Source: Melitaea cinxia
Taxonomy: Eukaryota > Arthropoda > Insecta > Lepidoptera > Nymphalidae
Length of the DNA: 64,000 nt
Assembly: GCF_905220565.1 (NCBI RefSeq)
Contig: NC_059404.1
Coordinates: 2,818,472 to 2,882,471 of the forward strand
Direction: 5' to 3'
In this document: in pieces, positions 1 through 12,146 of the stretch
Layout: every line of letters starts with the position of its first letter
How positions within the stretch are numbered: the first letter of the stretch is position 1
Made by a program: the position numbers and the translations under genes
The notes under the pieces: generated by a model
Told to the model about the DNA's origin: nothing
Databases searched by the model: none
What the model saw: only the letters and a program-made list of their open reading frames with translations

Positions 1-28
1 ACCAACTTCACTATACTACTGTTTTTTG

Positions 29-29
<1 letters not shown>

Positions 30-87
<58 letters not shown>
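30..87. repeat. (AT)n microsatellite
   Basis: About 29 uninterrupted AT dinucleotides at the very start of the window. It is one of three long AT tracts here (others at 39542 and 42422). Confidence 0.97.
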
Positions 88-90
<3 letters not shown>

Positions 91-242
91 AAGTATACAT
101 ACATCTTTTACACAAAGGTCGTTCTGATAATAAACAACACAAACAAAAAAAATATATATATTGAGAAGTTACATTATCTAGCTAATTCTTATTGATTAGC
201 TTAATTTAGCTTAAATTTATTATTATTATTTATTTATTTTAG

Positions 243-409
243 AAATTACCTCTTACAGAAGATCACAGCTAAATAATACTGCTCTTAAGTAAATTTGTGT
301 TCTTGTGGTGAGTAAGTAGGTTAGAGTTCCTGGAGATGGTCGGGAGTAGGGTCGGCAACTTCTGGTGTTGCAGGCATTCGCTTGTTTACCGACCTAGTAT
401 ATAAAAAAT
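243..409 (+). repeat. Family A dispersed element, 5'-truncated copy
   Basis: Shares with the fuller copies at 8367 and 61696 the blocks 'cttacagaagatcacagct', 'aaataatactg', 'gagttcctggag', 'gggtcggcaac' and 'cttctggtgttgcagg', ending near 'gacctagtatataaaaaa'. The internal part just before the end is partly deleted. The family is noncoding, about 280 bp when full length, and ends in an A-rich tail, so it is probably a SINE or similar short retroposon (inference). Confidence 0.85.
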
Positions 410-829
410 AACCATCGAATTTGGTTCGACAGTTAAGATATGCTTCTTTATTGCACATCTAAATCACTTCAAATATTCAGAATAACTTTTAAAACATAGT
501 ATATGTAATATGTATGTGTATTTTAATTAGCTTTAAGCTTACAATACGACGCGTACATGTGTATCTTTTTAAGTAATGGAATAAATAGTTCTGATAGAAT
601 TTGAGTAACATTATCTTTGAAACTTTTTGCATCGTTTTTGCTAATATTAAAATAAATGGAAATATGTATTCATATTTATGATAATTCGTGTGAATAAATT
701 TCTTCTAACATTCACTTGGATTGGATTGTTTTTTTCTTCAAATAAGTATAAACAATGGAGAAATAGATTAATATCTTTTAACATACACACACGGTCACCT
801 GTTTTTATGGTAAGTAAAGCTAAATATTT

Positions 830-968
830 TTTTTGATTAATATATATAGAAATAATACATATATACATATATAAATTCAAATACTACAGACTCAGGCGGG
901 AATCAAACCCGCCACCCGCGGAGCAGAAACCAGGGCCACCACAAATTGCGCCAACGAGCTAGTCAATG
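830..968 (-). repeat. tRNA-derived SINE, family S2
   Basis: Read on the minus strand it has a tRNA-like head: A-box-like 'ttggcgcaatttgt' and B-box-like 'gggtttgattcccg', followed by 'cctgagtctg' and an AT-rich tail ending in A's. A second copy with the same head and tail lies at 58312 on the plus strand. The head is too degenerate to be a functional tRNA. Confidence 0.8.
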
Positions 969-2450
969 TCAATGGATGTTCCTTTCTCATGAATAAAATA
1001 GTAATAATTTTTGTATGTGTTGTTTTGAAGTATTACAAAACAGAAGTGGAGTTTGGGTAATCTTGACATTGGCAATCAGAGCTGACCGCTTAACGTCTGT
1101 TTGACCTTCTGATACATATATTGTCATCGTAAAATATTATTCAAGTATTGCAATAATTTCGTAAACATTATTCAAATTTTTCAGTAATTTTATGCAAATT
1201 TTATTCATTTTTTAAGATTCCGCTGTGGCTTCACCCGCGTCCTTTCCGATTTTGATTATTTCGTTTTCACCCGTTAAAATAAAATCTACGTTCTCAGTGA
1301 TAACGTAACGTTGTGAAAGAATATTTATGAAGAAGAATATTTATTACAAAAACATTAAAAATCAAATCTCTCCTCTTTACAGTATTAGCATAAATAAATG
1401 ATTGCTTAAGTAGATATTAAGATGATTTACTTGACATCAATATTGTCACGTCATCACGATATGCCGATTATTAGAACGAGGCAATGTAGCTATTGTTTTC
1501 GTGATTACCTGATGTTTTGAATGTGGCATTGGAATGTATTTATAGCTAATGGATGGATAATAGTTTACGCTTAAATCAAATTGATATCTTGAATCTTATC
1601 AAATTTATCTTTTGGGATAATTGTAGAGCAAAAAAGTTGCTTACACATAATAATAACAGGAGTTGCCAAAATTATTTTATAATTATTTTGGCTTAAGATA
1701 GATTTTTTCGAAGTTATACCTCTTTTGGCGCGTTAGGGAAAAGTGATGAGAGTAAATTTTTATCCTGAAGTTAGCTAGTCAACGAAGAAGAAGTTAGAAA
1801 CGTGAAGTTAGCTAGCCAATGGAGTATAACTTCTTACGTGCGTACACAAGTATACAGTACACACTTTTTTTTTTTGTGAAAAGTAAGGCGTTAAAACTTA
1901 CGGAGAAGAGAAATAAACACAATTAATATTAACAAATCAACGAACTGACGAAATTTACAGTAGGGCAAATAATGAGAAATTACTATTCTATTACAAATAG
2001 GCTGTGTCTGTTTGATGACAAACTTTGTTTCGACTAAATTTTGTAAATATAATCTTCTGACTATGTTTGTCTAAGTTTGTCAGCTATGCATTGCTCAATC
2101 TTGTCATCTGCAACTTCGCCAGTAGCTTACTTAAATGTTTGTTAATGATTTATCGTCTTATTTTTTTTAAATTTATTGTTAAGCACGTGAAACTTATCGA
2201 GTCGTCTAGTATTGTTATTGCCTAATATGCCTAACCTCTTCTCATGGTTTCGTAAGGCGTTATGATTCAAATCCATTATAACATCAGTTATTCATACCTT
2301 GACATACCGATTTAACTGACACTGTGTTATGCAAGAGATAGAACTGCGTGGGAAATAATTGCTTACTTTTATACGCATCTTTGTACACATAAATAACTGT
2401 ATAATTATGTTAGTTAGGATAATAAGTTAGTGTTGATTCTCAACTATTAA
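969..2450. other. Unassigned AT-rich DNA
   Basis: No convincing exon or complete repeat is seen. Two near-identical pieces, 'gaagttagctagtcaacg' (about 1768) and 'gaagttagctagccaatg' (about 1805), lie 37 bp apart as a short direct repeat. A fragment around 1222-1260 resembles the 'cttcacccgcgtcc' piece of family E. Confidence 0.6.
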
Positions 2451-2454
2451 AAAC

Positions 2455-2560
2455 TAACTGTGCCCGTGACTTCGTGCGCGTTGAATGACAAAAAATACTA
2501 TTCAGTTCACAGAGTAACGAAATAAATACATTTCTAAAATAAAAGTAGCCTAAGATATAG
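2455..2560 (-). repeat. Family E fragment
   Basis: Contains 'ctgtgcccgtgacttcgtgcgcgt' type sequence followed by 'ataaatacatttctaaaataaaagtagcc', shared with 30373-30600. The opposite strand of better copies (48418, 61125) ends in 'cgaagtcgcgagcacagctag'. This is a common lepidopteran interspersed repeat, probably the tail of a non-LTR element (inference). Confidence 0.7.
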
Positions 2561-2769
2561 CATTATTTGACTTCTTCGCTGATCATAGGAAAAACAGTAA
2601 ACAAGTATCGTAATAAGGTTAAGGTCGTCCGTAGACTTAAGGCTCATTTTTTTATGATTTTCTAAAAATAAAAAGTTTTAATTATTTTTAACCCAAAAGT
2701 AATTATTTAAAAAGTTATTATTAAAAAACCATGTGGAGACTTATTTTACTCAAATATTGATTTTTATTT

Positions 2770-2900
2770 TTATATATAAATAGGTTGGTAAGCATGCGTA
2801 CGGCTCACCTGATGATAAGCGATTATCGTAGCTTATAGACATCTGCAACACCAGAAGTATCGCAAGCGCGTTGCCGACCCAATTTCCTCAAGAATCTCTG
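2770..2900 (-). repeat. Family A fragment
   Basis: Minus-strand 3' half of family A: 'taggttggtaagc', 'gtacggctcacctgatg', 'ataagcgattatcgtagct', 'caacaccagaag' and 'gcgttgccgaccc' are reverse complements of the 8367 copy. Confidence 0.85.
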
Positions 2901-3109
2901 TTTTTGGCATAGTCTATTAATGTTTTTAATGAGTTAGTGTTTAATTTTTGAAGTGTGAAATTTGAATATACAAGTTGAATATTCCTGCTTCTAAGTTTAG
3001 TTGTCCAAGAAGAGTTTAGCATTCAAAAAACCAAAATTACCATAACTCTATTCAAATAGGCTTCAATCATCATTCTACAAATTAAAATTTAAATTATGGT
3101 TAAAAGTGA

Positions 3110-3176
3110 AATTACCACTTATTTGGAATGTAGATTCTGTACAGAAGAATCAGCAAGAAACTCCGCATTTACTTGT
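3110..3176 (+). repeat. Family F (LINE 3' region) fragment
   Basis: 'ggaatgtagattctg...agaagaatcagcaagaaactc' is shared with 25450-25515, where it directly follows a LINE coding remnant. Related pieces lie at 8220, 12420 and 46510 on the other strand. It is the downstream part of a non-LTR retrotransposon (inference from the 25.2 kb copy). Confidence 0.65.
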
Positions 3177-3235
3177 ACCAAGAGGTGCATGTAAACGAAA
3201 ATTGTACACGAATTCGTCAATTTATATTTGCCAAA

Positions 3236-3302
3236 CAGTCCTTCGCTTACCGTTCTCCACACGGGGAGAGAGGACCAGCAGTGGGATATTACAGGTTTAA
3301 GC
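3236..3302 (+). repeat. SINE family B, 3' fragment
   Basis: 'cacggggagagagg' followed by 'ccagcagtgggatattacagg' is the 3' terminal block of the tRNA-derived SINE seen complete at 36845. Confidence 0.8.
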
Positions 3303-3961
3303 GATATTTGCGAAAAAGAATGCATGTTTATAATAATCGGATATGTAATAATTCCTATGTCAAGAATGCAGTACACTGACCTTGATTCATGTTAAATAAT
3401 TTACAAACACGTATATTTGCACGCAATTATATTGCATATTATTGCACGTTAGAGTTCAGTGTTAGTGGATCGATCGATTATTTGCAATGAAATAATTGTA
3501 GCGTAATGATTACGCTCTTTGTAGTTTGTAGTAGTGTTATGTCTGTTGTATGTTTTAAAAGAATAATAGTTCTTTGTGTATGGCTTTCCAATTATCTTCT
3601 GTTTTTGCACTTGGTGTTATGATTGTGCTGTTATTATTTATATTAATATTATAGACCTGAAAAGTTTGTTTGTTGAAACGCACTAATTCCAGTATACTGG
3701 TTCAAATTGAAATAACAACGAACGTGAATCCGCGAGGCATAGCAACTATTTAAATATTTATCGTTTTCGTACTTTGACGTCTTGTAGGTAACCCACAACT
3801 ATTCTTTCAGCTTTAGATACTCTTTATATAAATAATTAAATCGTCAATTTAGCTTGTTGTATTGTTAATTCATGATTAAGTCTTTAGAAGTTACTTTATC
3901 TTCTTTATGTTCCTTTGCATTAGCATCTATTACAAAAATCTCACAAAGTGTTTTAATTTTG

Positions 3962-4130
3962 TCACTCACTCACTCACTCACTCACTTCAGCCAATTGCAG
4001 TCCACTGCTGGACATAGGCCTCCACAAGTTCGTGCCAAAAATGGCGTGAACTCGTGTGTGTTGCCCATAGTCAACACGCTGGGCAGGCAGGTTGGTGACC
4101 GCAGGGCTGTCGTTGTCGCACCGAAGACGC
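3962..4130 (-). repeat. Family C retroposon, truncated, with (CACT)n tail
   Basis: Reverse complement of the last ~145 bp of family C ('cagtccactgctggacatagg', 'ggcgtgaactcgtgtgt', 'ctgggcaggcaggttggtgacc', ending 'gcaccgaagacgc'). Its 3' end abuts a (CACT)n tract (3962-3984), i.e. a (GTGA)n tail on the element strand, as at 16200. It stops at the same internal point as the copy at 59110. Confidence 0.88.
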
Positions 4131-6179
4131 ATAATAATTATGTCACAGATTTAAACTCTACTTTAAAATGTGATTATAGAGAATTTATCACAGAGTAAAA
4201 GTGACCAATCATTTTTTTTTTATAGAATCGAAAGGTAAAGATGATATTTAGTATCGATGGTAGTTTCACTTTTAACTGAAAGTGATTTGTGTGATGACGA
4301 TTGATGCCTTAAAAATGCTTGCGTAAGCTTATTTAATTCAAAAACATTTTGAATACGTATGTACAAAGTCAAAGTGTAGAATTTCAAGCTATATTTTTTT
4401 TGTTATTGCCCCTTTGTTTCACATTACACAATACATTCAAAAAGGTTACCCAGAGCACTGTGAATTCTTTTTTCAAATTTTGAAACAGTTTATTAAGTAT
4501 AACATTGTTTGAGAATTGTTCTCATTTAGACAGACAGAATTCATTGCGTTATTTAATACTAATTGTTATTTTGGCATTGGCTTTGAAACCATATTTTTAA
4601 AAACAAAATTTTCATTAATATATACGAGTTTATATTATGTGGCCGTTGCATCTAACTTGAAAGTAGACAATTGGTATTTTCCGCCCTTACTCATTTCTAC
4701 CGTTTTTAGCTTTTACGGCGTTAAGAAGATTCGTATGTAAAAGAAAAAGTGTCGCCAGTCGTATTTTGTTCTAGGCTTCTTTCAGTAATTTTCTTTCTAA
4801 GCGATTTTCTAATTTAGCCTATGAAACCCCATGCTTAGCTATTTCACACAAAATAATGAATCTATATGTATATGATAACATATGGTAACGCTTTAAAAAT
4901 CAGAAAAGTTCAGAATAGTTTTGAAACTGGATTGTAAAGGAAGATGAAAGAAGAAGGAAATAGAAGAGACTAGACTTCTACTTAACCCTACATTTCCTAG
5001 AGCTAACATAGGCTATTAAAAATTGCGTTATGACATGAAGTAGTGTCATAAAGATGTGTTAACGCAAATTAAACAGCAAAATTTGTATAATATAAAGTCT
5101 CATAAGCAATATATATATATAATGCATACATCCTTTTGTGAGATAAAAAGAGTTATTTTATGCAAGTCAAGTAGGCCGGATGTTTGGTTCGAATTCCAGA
5201 CGAAAAAAGATGCAAAAAATCGTGTAACAAGAATAAAACTGGATCCATAAGAGAAAGTTGGTTTAAAGGTCGAAGAATCGTTACCGTAATCATAATCATT
5301 AATGCTGTTGACCGCTAACGAAAGTGGTCTCATTAAACTGTTAGTTTTAAAATTTTTGTAACAAAATTCTTCAAGTAATACTTATTTTTTAAATAGCTGA
5401 TATGCACAGTTTGGCTTGTGCCCTGAAAAGCAAAATCTAAAAGTTAGGAACTTAGATTTCCAGTATAACAACTGTAAAAATCTGTATTATCGTTATGATG
5501 CAGCAAATTATGATATTATTTGATATATCATGATAGATAAATTATCTAAATATTAATACGTGAAGCAAAAACTTTGTACCCCTGTTTGCGTGGACGGAGG
5601 AGTATGAAATTTCGCACACTTATAGTTTATATAGAGAGGGAGTGCAGAATGCTAATTTTTTTTTGCATATTATGCATATAAAATACATTATTCCAACAAA
5701 AAAAGCATTATACACAATACCATGTATTTGACACACATCTTTTGTTTATTGTTAAAGTCTGTGGTTGAATTGTGGTTGAATTTCGACCACTAGGCGACCA
5801 CTAGTATATATTATTATTTTAGTTTTTACTGCTCACATAGAGATTAAAATTTGTTTTTATTAGATATATTTGTCAAGTAAAGACGATAGACAATACAATA
5901 CAATTTTACTGTTTAGATACTGTGTTTTATTCATTATATGTATAAAATTTAATAACCACACGCATTGATATTAAGTTATAAAGTCTGTACATAACAATAT
6001 ATTCGCAATAAGATGTTAAAAGTTGTAAAATATATGTGACGAGGGATACATAGACAATGCAGTTGATTGCTTATCCGAGAACGCCAAGGCCTTAATCTGC
6101 AATAGCCATGAGTAATATCTTGACAATCTCGTACATATGATTATCCTTAATGGTATTTGCGCAAGATTTATAGTCAACT
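4131..6179. other. Unassigned AT-rich DNA
   Basis: No supported gene. A plus-strand open frame ending at 4740 has a possible acceptor at 4528 but no start codon, partner exon or donor. The 5580-5670 stretch ('gtggacggaggagtatgaaattt...') looks like dispersed-repeat material. Two 11-bp units are each tandemly duplicated at 5760-5805. Confidence 0.5.
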
Positions 6180-6565
6180 AGCAGATCCAGCAGACATTGT
6201 CCTGCTCGGAAAACAGCTACCAAATTGAGATAAAAACTACCATATCTCTCAAGTTGGACCAAATTACAGATGCCTACAAAATTGGATTAAAATTGCTTCA
6301 GTAGTTTCGGAGCTACATACCGATAGCAGGGCCACCTACTGGGTCCAATTGAGACAAAAACTACACTGTCCCTTAAGTTGGACCAATTTAAAGATGCTTA
6401 CAAAATTTGATTAAAATTGGTTCATAGTTTCGGAGTTACATACCAATAGCAGCGCCACTTACTGGGTCCGATTGAGATAAAAACTACCCTATCTCCCAAG
6501 TTGGACCAAATTACAGATGCTTACAAAATTTGATAAAAATTGGTTGAATATTTTCAGAGTTTATA
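6180..6565 (+). repeat. Tandem array, ~124-bp unit, ~3 copies
   Basis: The block 'attgagataaaaactacc...ctcaagttggaccaaattacagatgc...attaaaattg...tttcggagctacatacc...gccacctactgggtcc' recurs with starts at 6224, 6348 and 6471 (spacing 124 and 123 bp). The copies are diverged by point changes; the last is partial. Confidence 0.92.
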
Positions 6566-8366
6566 CATCATGACACGAAATTTTTATATATATAGATTTG
6601 ACTATACGTTGGTACTGTGGATGCAGTAAATGGCTGATGTGCTTGAGTCCTAGGGGCGATTCCCTGCACATGGCAAATGTTTTTAGCTTCTGGGGACGGT
6701 CGGGGGCAGTCGTTAATAGGCTACGCAACCGCATAACAGCAGGTGGGTTGCGTATGCGTATGCTTGTTTACCATATTTTTAGTACAAAATTGATATAGTT
6801 TTGAAGTTACTTTGGCGAAGTGGTCTCAGCAAATGGCTAATGCTGCTATCATAAGTCTTGTTCGGACAGTGACGACAATTACGACGATTATTTGTTTTGT
6901 TTAATAAATAATATGTTCGATTATAATTGGATTGAATTACCAAATTAGTAAGAATACGAGCAAATTTTCAATAAAAGAAGAGTCCTAAATCTGACATGTA
7001 ATGTTACCTACAGATAAATGGTTTCGCATGTAATTTTTGGAGTTTACGATACTAATTTTAATTTTACACGCGTTCGCAAGTCGATAGTTTTTTTATTTAT
7101 TTAATAATTACAATTTATGTAAGTCATATATTAAAATCTCGGACAAAAACCAAAAATATTTCACCTGTTCTAGAACGTTACAGATCACTGGAATTCTGCT
7201 GTTTAAAATTAAAGTTAATTTAATTTTTGGCGAGTTGTATCGGAGAAAAGTCAAAGTATATTACACAAAATTAAATTTTCACACTTATGATGTTAACTAA
7301 AGGCTAATTAATTCATATTTTAATTTGCATCACAAGTTTATTAACTTAAATAGTAAATCTATAAAATTAAAGAGCTGACCAGTGAAGGGTAATCCTTTTA
7401 ACTTTTGACATGTGTTTGGATGATAGTTTTTAATTTTTTTATTTGTGTGACTCTTAATACTTATCAAACAATTGATTGGCAGTCCACTCTTTAAATATTA
7501 ACATTACTAAGCTTATAATTAGAAAACACGTACAATAACATTTAGATAAATATTTTTAAAATACTCCGAGTCATCATTTTATTTTAATCGATTAGGACTT
7601 ACAATTTATTGCGATTTGAATGGTAATCGTAAATACACGTGCATCATTGCATGTATTACTCGTAACAAACAAATTATGTACATAAAAATACGCGTGCATA
7701 GTTTTACGTGTAACAAAATCACGTGCTTTTGAATCACGCATTTCGTTTCCGAATCTGTTTCAGGTTAAGGTCAATGCTCTTGATTATATTATCTTTGATA
7801 AACGCTTTGTTCTCTTCTGGACTTTCTGATGTATTTTTATTGTGTTCGATTGGCGGTTGAGAAAGAATTTCATATATATTTAAAAACAAATTCTACGGTG
7901 ACTCAAGCTATCAAACCGCAAGACAAATATTTTGCAATATTAATTAAAAGTACTCGTACATTCTGTAGTAGTTACTATAAGTGTGTGTAAGCGAAATATC
8001 AAAAATTATGTAATATACGTCGAAAACCTATTCATTACGGCTTCATTCCGAAAAAAATATTTTAAAGATACTTTGAAAAAGAAGCGTCAAGAATATAATT
8101 CATATCACGATTAATATTATTAATGGTTAAGTTGTGTTTGTTTAGTGGCGCTGTATTTCATGCAACATATGACTTTTATAATTTTATATAATTGGCAGTT
8201 TTTTGAAAATAGTAACTGCGAAGATTCTTTTGTTTCTTATCTGCAGAATCAAAATTCTCAATTGTTGGTAGTTTCACACTAGCTATAATAAATTCTTTAA
8301 GGACCAATTATAATAAATGAAAGTAACGAATCAAAGGCGCTTTTAAAGCTTACCTACTAAAGAAAT
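6566..8366. other. Mostly unassigned; degenerate SINE-like piece near 6600-6780
   Basis: 6600-6780 contains fragments resembling SINE/family A sequence ('gattccctgcacatggcaaatg', 'gcttgtttacc') and is the GC-richest part. The rest, up to family A at 8367, is AT-rich and shows nothing I can support, apart from a family F-like scrap at 8220-8285. Confidence 0.45.
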
Positions 8367-8659
8367 GGTTTTTTAACTGAGGTAGGGCACAGCAGGAATT
8401 TCCTGCTCAAAATATGGAGCAGCCCGACTGGGTTAGTACCTCGACCTTACAGAAGACCACAGCTAAATAATACTGTTTTCAAGCAGTATTGTGTTCCTGT
8501 TGATGAGTAAGGTGACCAGAGCTCCTGGGGGATTGGGGATTGGGTCGGCAACGCGCTTGCGATGCTTCTGGTGTTGCAGGTGTCTATAAGCTACGGTAAT
8601 CGCTTACCATCAAGTGAGCCGTACGCTAGTTTGCCGACGTGGTGATATAAAAAAAAAAT
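8367..8659 (+). repeat. Family A element, near full-length
   Basis: Best copy in the window: starts 'ttttttaactgaggtaggg', then 'ggaatttcctgctcaaaatatgg', 'agcagcccgactgggtt', 'cttacagaagaccacagct', 'gattgggtcggcaacgcg', 'cttctggtgttgcagg', 'ctacggtaatcgcttacc', 'gtgagccgtacgc', ending in a poly-A tract. No coding capacity. At least ten other copies or fragments are in the window on both strands. Confidence 0.92.
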
Positions 8660-9274
8660 TGGTTTCTAATTTTGAGTAGATTTTTTTTACAAGTTTATTT
8701 TATTTGTGTATAATACACAATGTTAATGCGTATTTTAAAGTGAATACGAATTCTTTTCGACAGATAAGCGTTTTATTGTGAAAGGTTATGGCCTATAAAA
8801 CGTCACGTCCCGACTCAATGAGCGGAACCGATACGATAAGTGTCTGGCAATATATGACGATATACTTTTACTTAAAGCGAGTGAGGGATATGATAAGATT
8901 AACTTTATTACGTAACTTTTTGTAATTATTATGAATAAATTTACAATTTACATTACGAAACTATTACATAATAAGTGTACGCATTCTAGGCTTCGGCTAT
9001 GACCTAGCCGTGGTTTTGTGCCGTAAAAAATATTCGTTTTGTTACGCTTGTTAAGTAAAAAGTTAGTTGTTTAGTTAATAATTGTTTTACTGTACTGTAA
9101 AAACGAGTTAACGTACTACTTCCGAGTATTTTTCTTCTATAAAGTCAAAGGCTTAAAGCTTTTTCCACTTAATTAATTCTGGATCGGTGCATATACGTGT
9201 GACCGTTTTTCTTCCCAATCGTGCAAATTTATTTACAATGCTTTCTTTTAATAATAATAAGAATTTATTTAATA

Positions 9275-9611
9275 TAAATAAATCGTAACCGCGTTGGCGC
9301 AACGGTTACAGCCATGGATTGTATCTACCTGTTGCGCTGGCGGTTGCGGGTTCGATCCCCGCACATGACAAATATTTGTATTGGTCATACAGGTGTTTGC
9401 CGTGGTCTGGGTGTTTGTGCAGTCCTTGTGGGTCTCCCCACCGTGCCTCGGAGAGCACGTTAAGCCGTCGGTCCCGATTGTTATCATGTACACCTGATAG
9501 CGATCGTTACTCACAGTAGAGAATATATCCGCCAACCCGCATTGGAGCAGCGTGGTGAATTAAGCTCTGATCCTTCTCCTACATGGGGAAAGAGGCGTAA
9601 ATAAATCGTAA
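9275..9611 (+). repeat. tRNA-derived SINE family B with 14-bp target-site duplication
   Basis: Body 9289-9597, flanked by a perfect 14-bp direct repeat 'taaataaatcgtaa' (9275-9288 and 9598-9611). The head carries pol III promoter-like boxes: 'ttggcgcaacggtt' (A box) and 'gggttcgatcccc' (B box). The body continues 'gtttgccgtggtctggg', 'cagtccttgtgggtctcccc', 'cctcggagagcac'. The terminal block 'cctatgcccagcagtgggatatta' of other copies is missing between 'gaaagagg' and the last 'cg'. It resembles the Metulj-type SINEs reported from Heliconius (recalled family knowledge, not checked). Confidence 0.93.
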
Positions 9612-10781
9612 AAAAAAAATACCTACTGCAGGTCCAGTTGAAATCTTAAAGTCATGATCGGCTTATTAATTGTACATAATATATAATACAGTTAGTTAAT
9701 TATTATCAAAACGATTATTTCTAAAGTGATCCGCGGTTAATTGTGAAGTGTGAATTTGAAATTAAAAAGAGAAGTAAAGCGTAAATTATACTAACTAGTG
9801 ATTGTAAACAATTTTATTTTACCGATTTATCTGCTAATTTCAATTTTATTTTTATTCAATACCTTATTACACACATCAAATGTGCTGTGCGGTTTCATGA
9901 TGGTCTCGGTAACTCAGAAATTTAGCCTTTGTAAATCTATTTATTCAGAAAAATACGATTCTTGCTCGGAGCAGTAATGCTAACTTTGTCGTAACTGATC
10001 TAGTTAATAATAAAAAAACCACCAAAATATATATTAAAAAATGTAGAATAAGTTATAAAGTTATGTATTAGCAATTCAAACGAACATTACAACACAGAAT
10101 TTGTTAATAATATAGTTTATGAAATTACGCATCGGTGATTTGGTAACGTTCAGAAGATTAAGACATTATGACAAATGTGTGACTACGAATATTTTAAAAC
10201 ATCACTGGATTTGCGTTAACGATTTATTAGTGTTGGATCACAGACAATCAAAAAAAAAAAAAAAAAAAACAAATAATAGTGCTGTCAAGTAGTGTTTTAT
10301 CCCTGAGCAGAGTAAGATAGAGTTCTCATCAATATGTCTGTACAGATATACATAGTGACACTAAAATTAATAAAAACAAGATTAATACTAAATTAACGAT
10401 ATTTTCTAGAAAACTTTAGGTAGAGGACAGATATAAAATACCGCTTAAATAATAGTATCCGTTTGTGATTTATTTTCAAAATAGGTCAACGACCTTGGGG
10501 ACACCCTTTAATCTTAAGTTGACCTTGACATACATATAACGTAAGTAATAGGTAATTACAGAAATTAATGATCATTAATTTGCTCCCAAACACATTATTA
10601 CAGTTTTACAAAGGAATCATTGCAGGTTTGTTTGCTCGTAAATCTAAACAATTCAGTAATTACATTATTTTATTTTTATGTTTATTGTTTAAATTTTATT
10701 TTTTAAATAAGTTGCATGGTCCTAAACTGTATTTGTATTTTTGTAATGTGTTTAAATGTGAAAACTTTGGTATTGGTGTTA
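9612..10781. other. Unassigned AT-rich DNA
   Basis: No exon or complete repeat recognised. A run of about 19 A's lies at 10251-10269. Confidence 0.5.
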
Positions 10782-10960
10782 GGAGCAGCCCGACTGAGAA
10801 AATTAGTTATATAATACTGATATAAATAAGTGTTGTTTTCCTGTGGTGAGATGGTGGCCAGAGCTCCTAGGAGGGATTGCTATGCTTCTGGTGTTGCAAG
10901 CTTGTCTATGGCTACAGTAATTGCTTACCATCAGATGAGCCGTACGCTTGTTTGTATATA
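10782..10960 (+). repeat. Family A fragment
   Basis: 'ggagcagcccgactgag' then 'ccagagctcctaggaggg', 'gcttctggtgttgcaagc', 'cagatgagccgtacgc' match the 8367 copy with internal deletions. Confidence 0.88.
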
Positions 10961-12082
10961 ATTATTTACGGATATTGCATATATTAAAATAAAACTTAGT
11001 ACACAAATCGCTAGTTATCGACAGTGAAACAGCCTCTTTGTCCCGACTTTCCCATAATATTAAAATCTACGTATCGTAAAGCCGTAAAATGTAGCTTGTA
11101 TATTGTAAGTTTTGAAACTTAGCCTGTAATATTATGTAAGAAATATGAATAATGTTATCTTGTATTTTGATAAGTCATAGATCTTAAATTAGAACTCAAC
11201 GTAATTGAAATTTGTAATATCAATAGTTTTGATTAAATTACACAAGTAATAACACAAGATGTTCCAAATAGTATTTTAAGCGATTTACATTTAAAATAAG
11301 TGGTTTTAAGGAAAAAGGAGATAAGTATATATATTTGAACTTTTCACAATAGGCAATTAATATATAAGCAAATCATGTGATTCGTTTGAAAATTTTAATT
11401 TATTTAATGTCTTCCTCGGTAAATGGAATATTGGAAAAAAAACTTTTTTCAATTCGAACCAGAAGTTCCTAAGATTAGCGCGTTTGAATAAAATTTTCAA
11501 TTTTATAATATTATATATTTTATAAGCCCTGATCCTGATCCTGGATCAGTGGATTCGTTTTCCATCCAGCATCAACGGGTCAATCATTACATTTTTGCAA
11601 AAGTCTAGTTCACCACAAAATCACTAATTGTATTTTTTTAAATTTATAGTTCATTTTGTACCTGTGATTTTCTGTAAGATTAAGGTACTTCACCAGACGG
11701 TCGTCTCCAGGTTTTGTCCTACATCGAAAATATAGACACGTTTTACCACGCCTACTTAAAATAGCGCATATATGTATATGCAACCTTGTTTTAATTTCGC
11801 TTATAACTTCCTAGCACGTCAATCTAAAGGACATATATGACATTAAGCTACCGATGCATGCATAAGGCATTAAGAGTGGAGGAAAGAACAATAAATTAAA
11901 TATAAAGCTATCTTGATATAGCCAGTGCATTGTAATTACTTCATTACAGTTTCAGAGAAGGTATTTTGTGCACTGTTTTATAGGTTAAAGATTGATAGTT
12001 GTCAGGTTGTAGTAAAAACGTAAGTAAGGTCGAAAGGTAAAACGTAGGTAAGAGGTAAAACGTAGTGAAGGTAAAAGTGAGG
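10961..12082. other. Unassigned AT-rich DNA
   Basis: No supported gene. A small inverted motif 'gatcctgatcctggatc' lies near 11530. Direct short repeats of 'aaaacgtaggtaag/aacgtaagtaagg' lie at 12012-12065. Confidence 0.45.
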
Positions 12083-12146
12083 TACTTCCCCAGTCGGGCT
12101 GCTCCAAATTTTGTGCGGGATATTTCCTGCTGTACCCTACTTCAAC
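12083..12146 (-). repeat. Family A 5' end fragment
   Basis: 'cagtcgggctgctccaaat' and 'atttcctgctgtaccctac' are the reverse complement of the family A 5' end. Confidence 0.85.

Noticed and set aside
3872..4198. 108-codon plus ORF
   Set aside because: Lies across the (CACT)n tract and a truncated family C element.
4516..4740. Plus-strand 74-codon frame with a possible acceptor at 4528
   Set aside because: Starts from TTG, no ATG, mostly AT-rich codons, and no partner exon or poly(A) signal nearby; frames of this length are expected in such DNA.
6040..6118. Short open stretch reading DEGYIDNAVDCLSENAKALI
   Set aside because: Only ~26 codons, no convincing acceptor, and adjacent to a tandem repeat; could be chance.
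9285..9365. tRNA gene call at the head of the SINE
   Set aside because: Has A and B boxes but no proper acceptor or anticodon stems, and is followed by the SINE body; the same holds at 36845 and 58312.
12012..12065. Splice donors 'aacgtaagtaagg'
   Set aside because: Part of a short local direct repeat with no open exon upstream.
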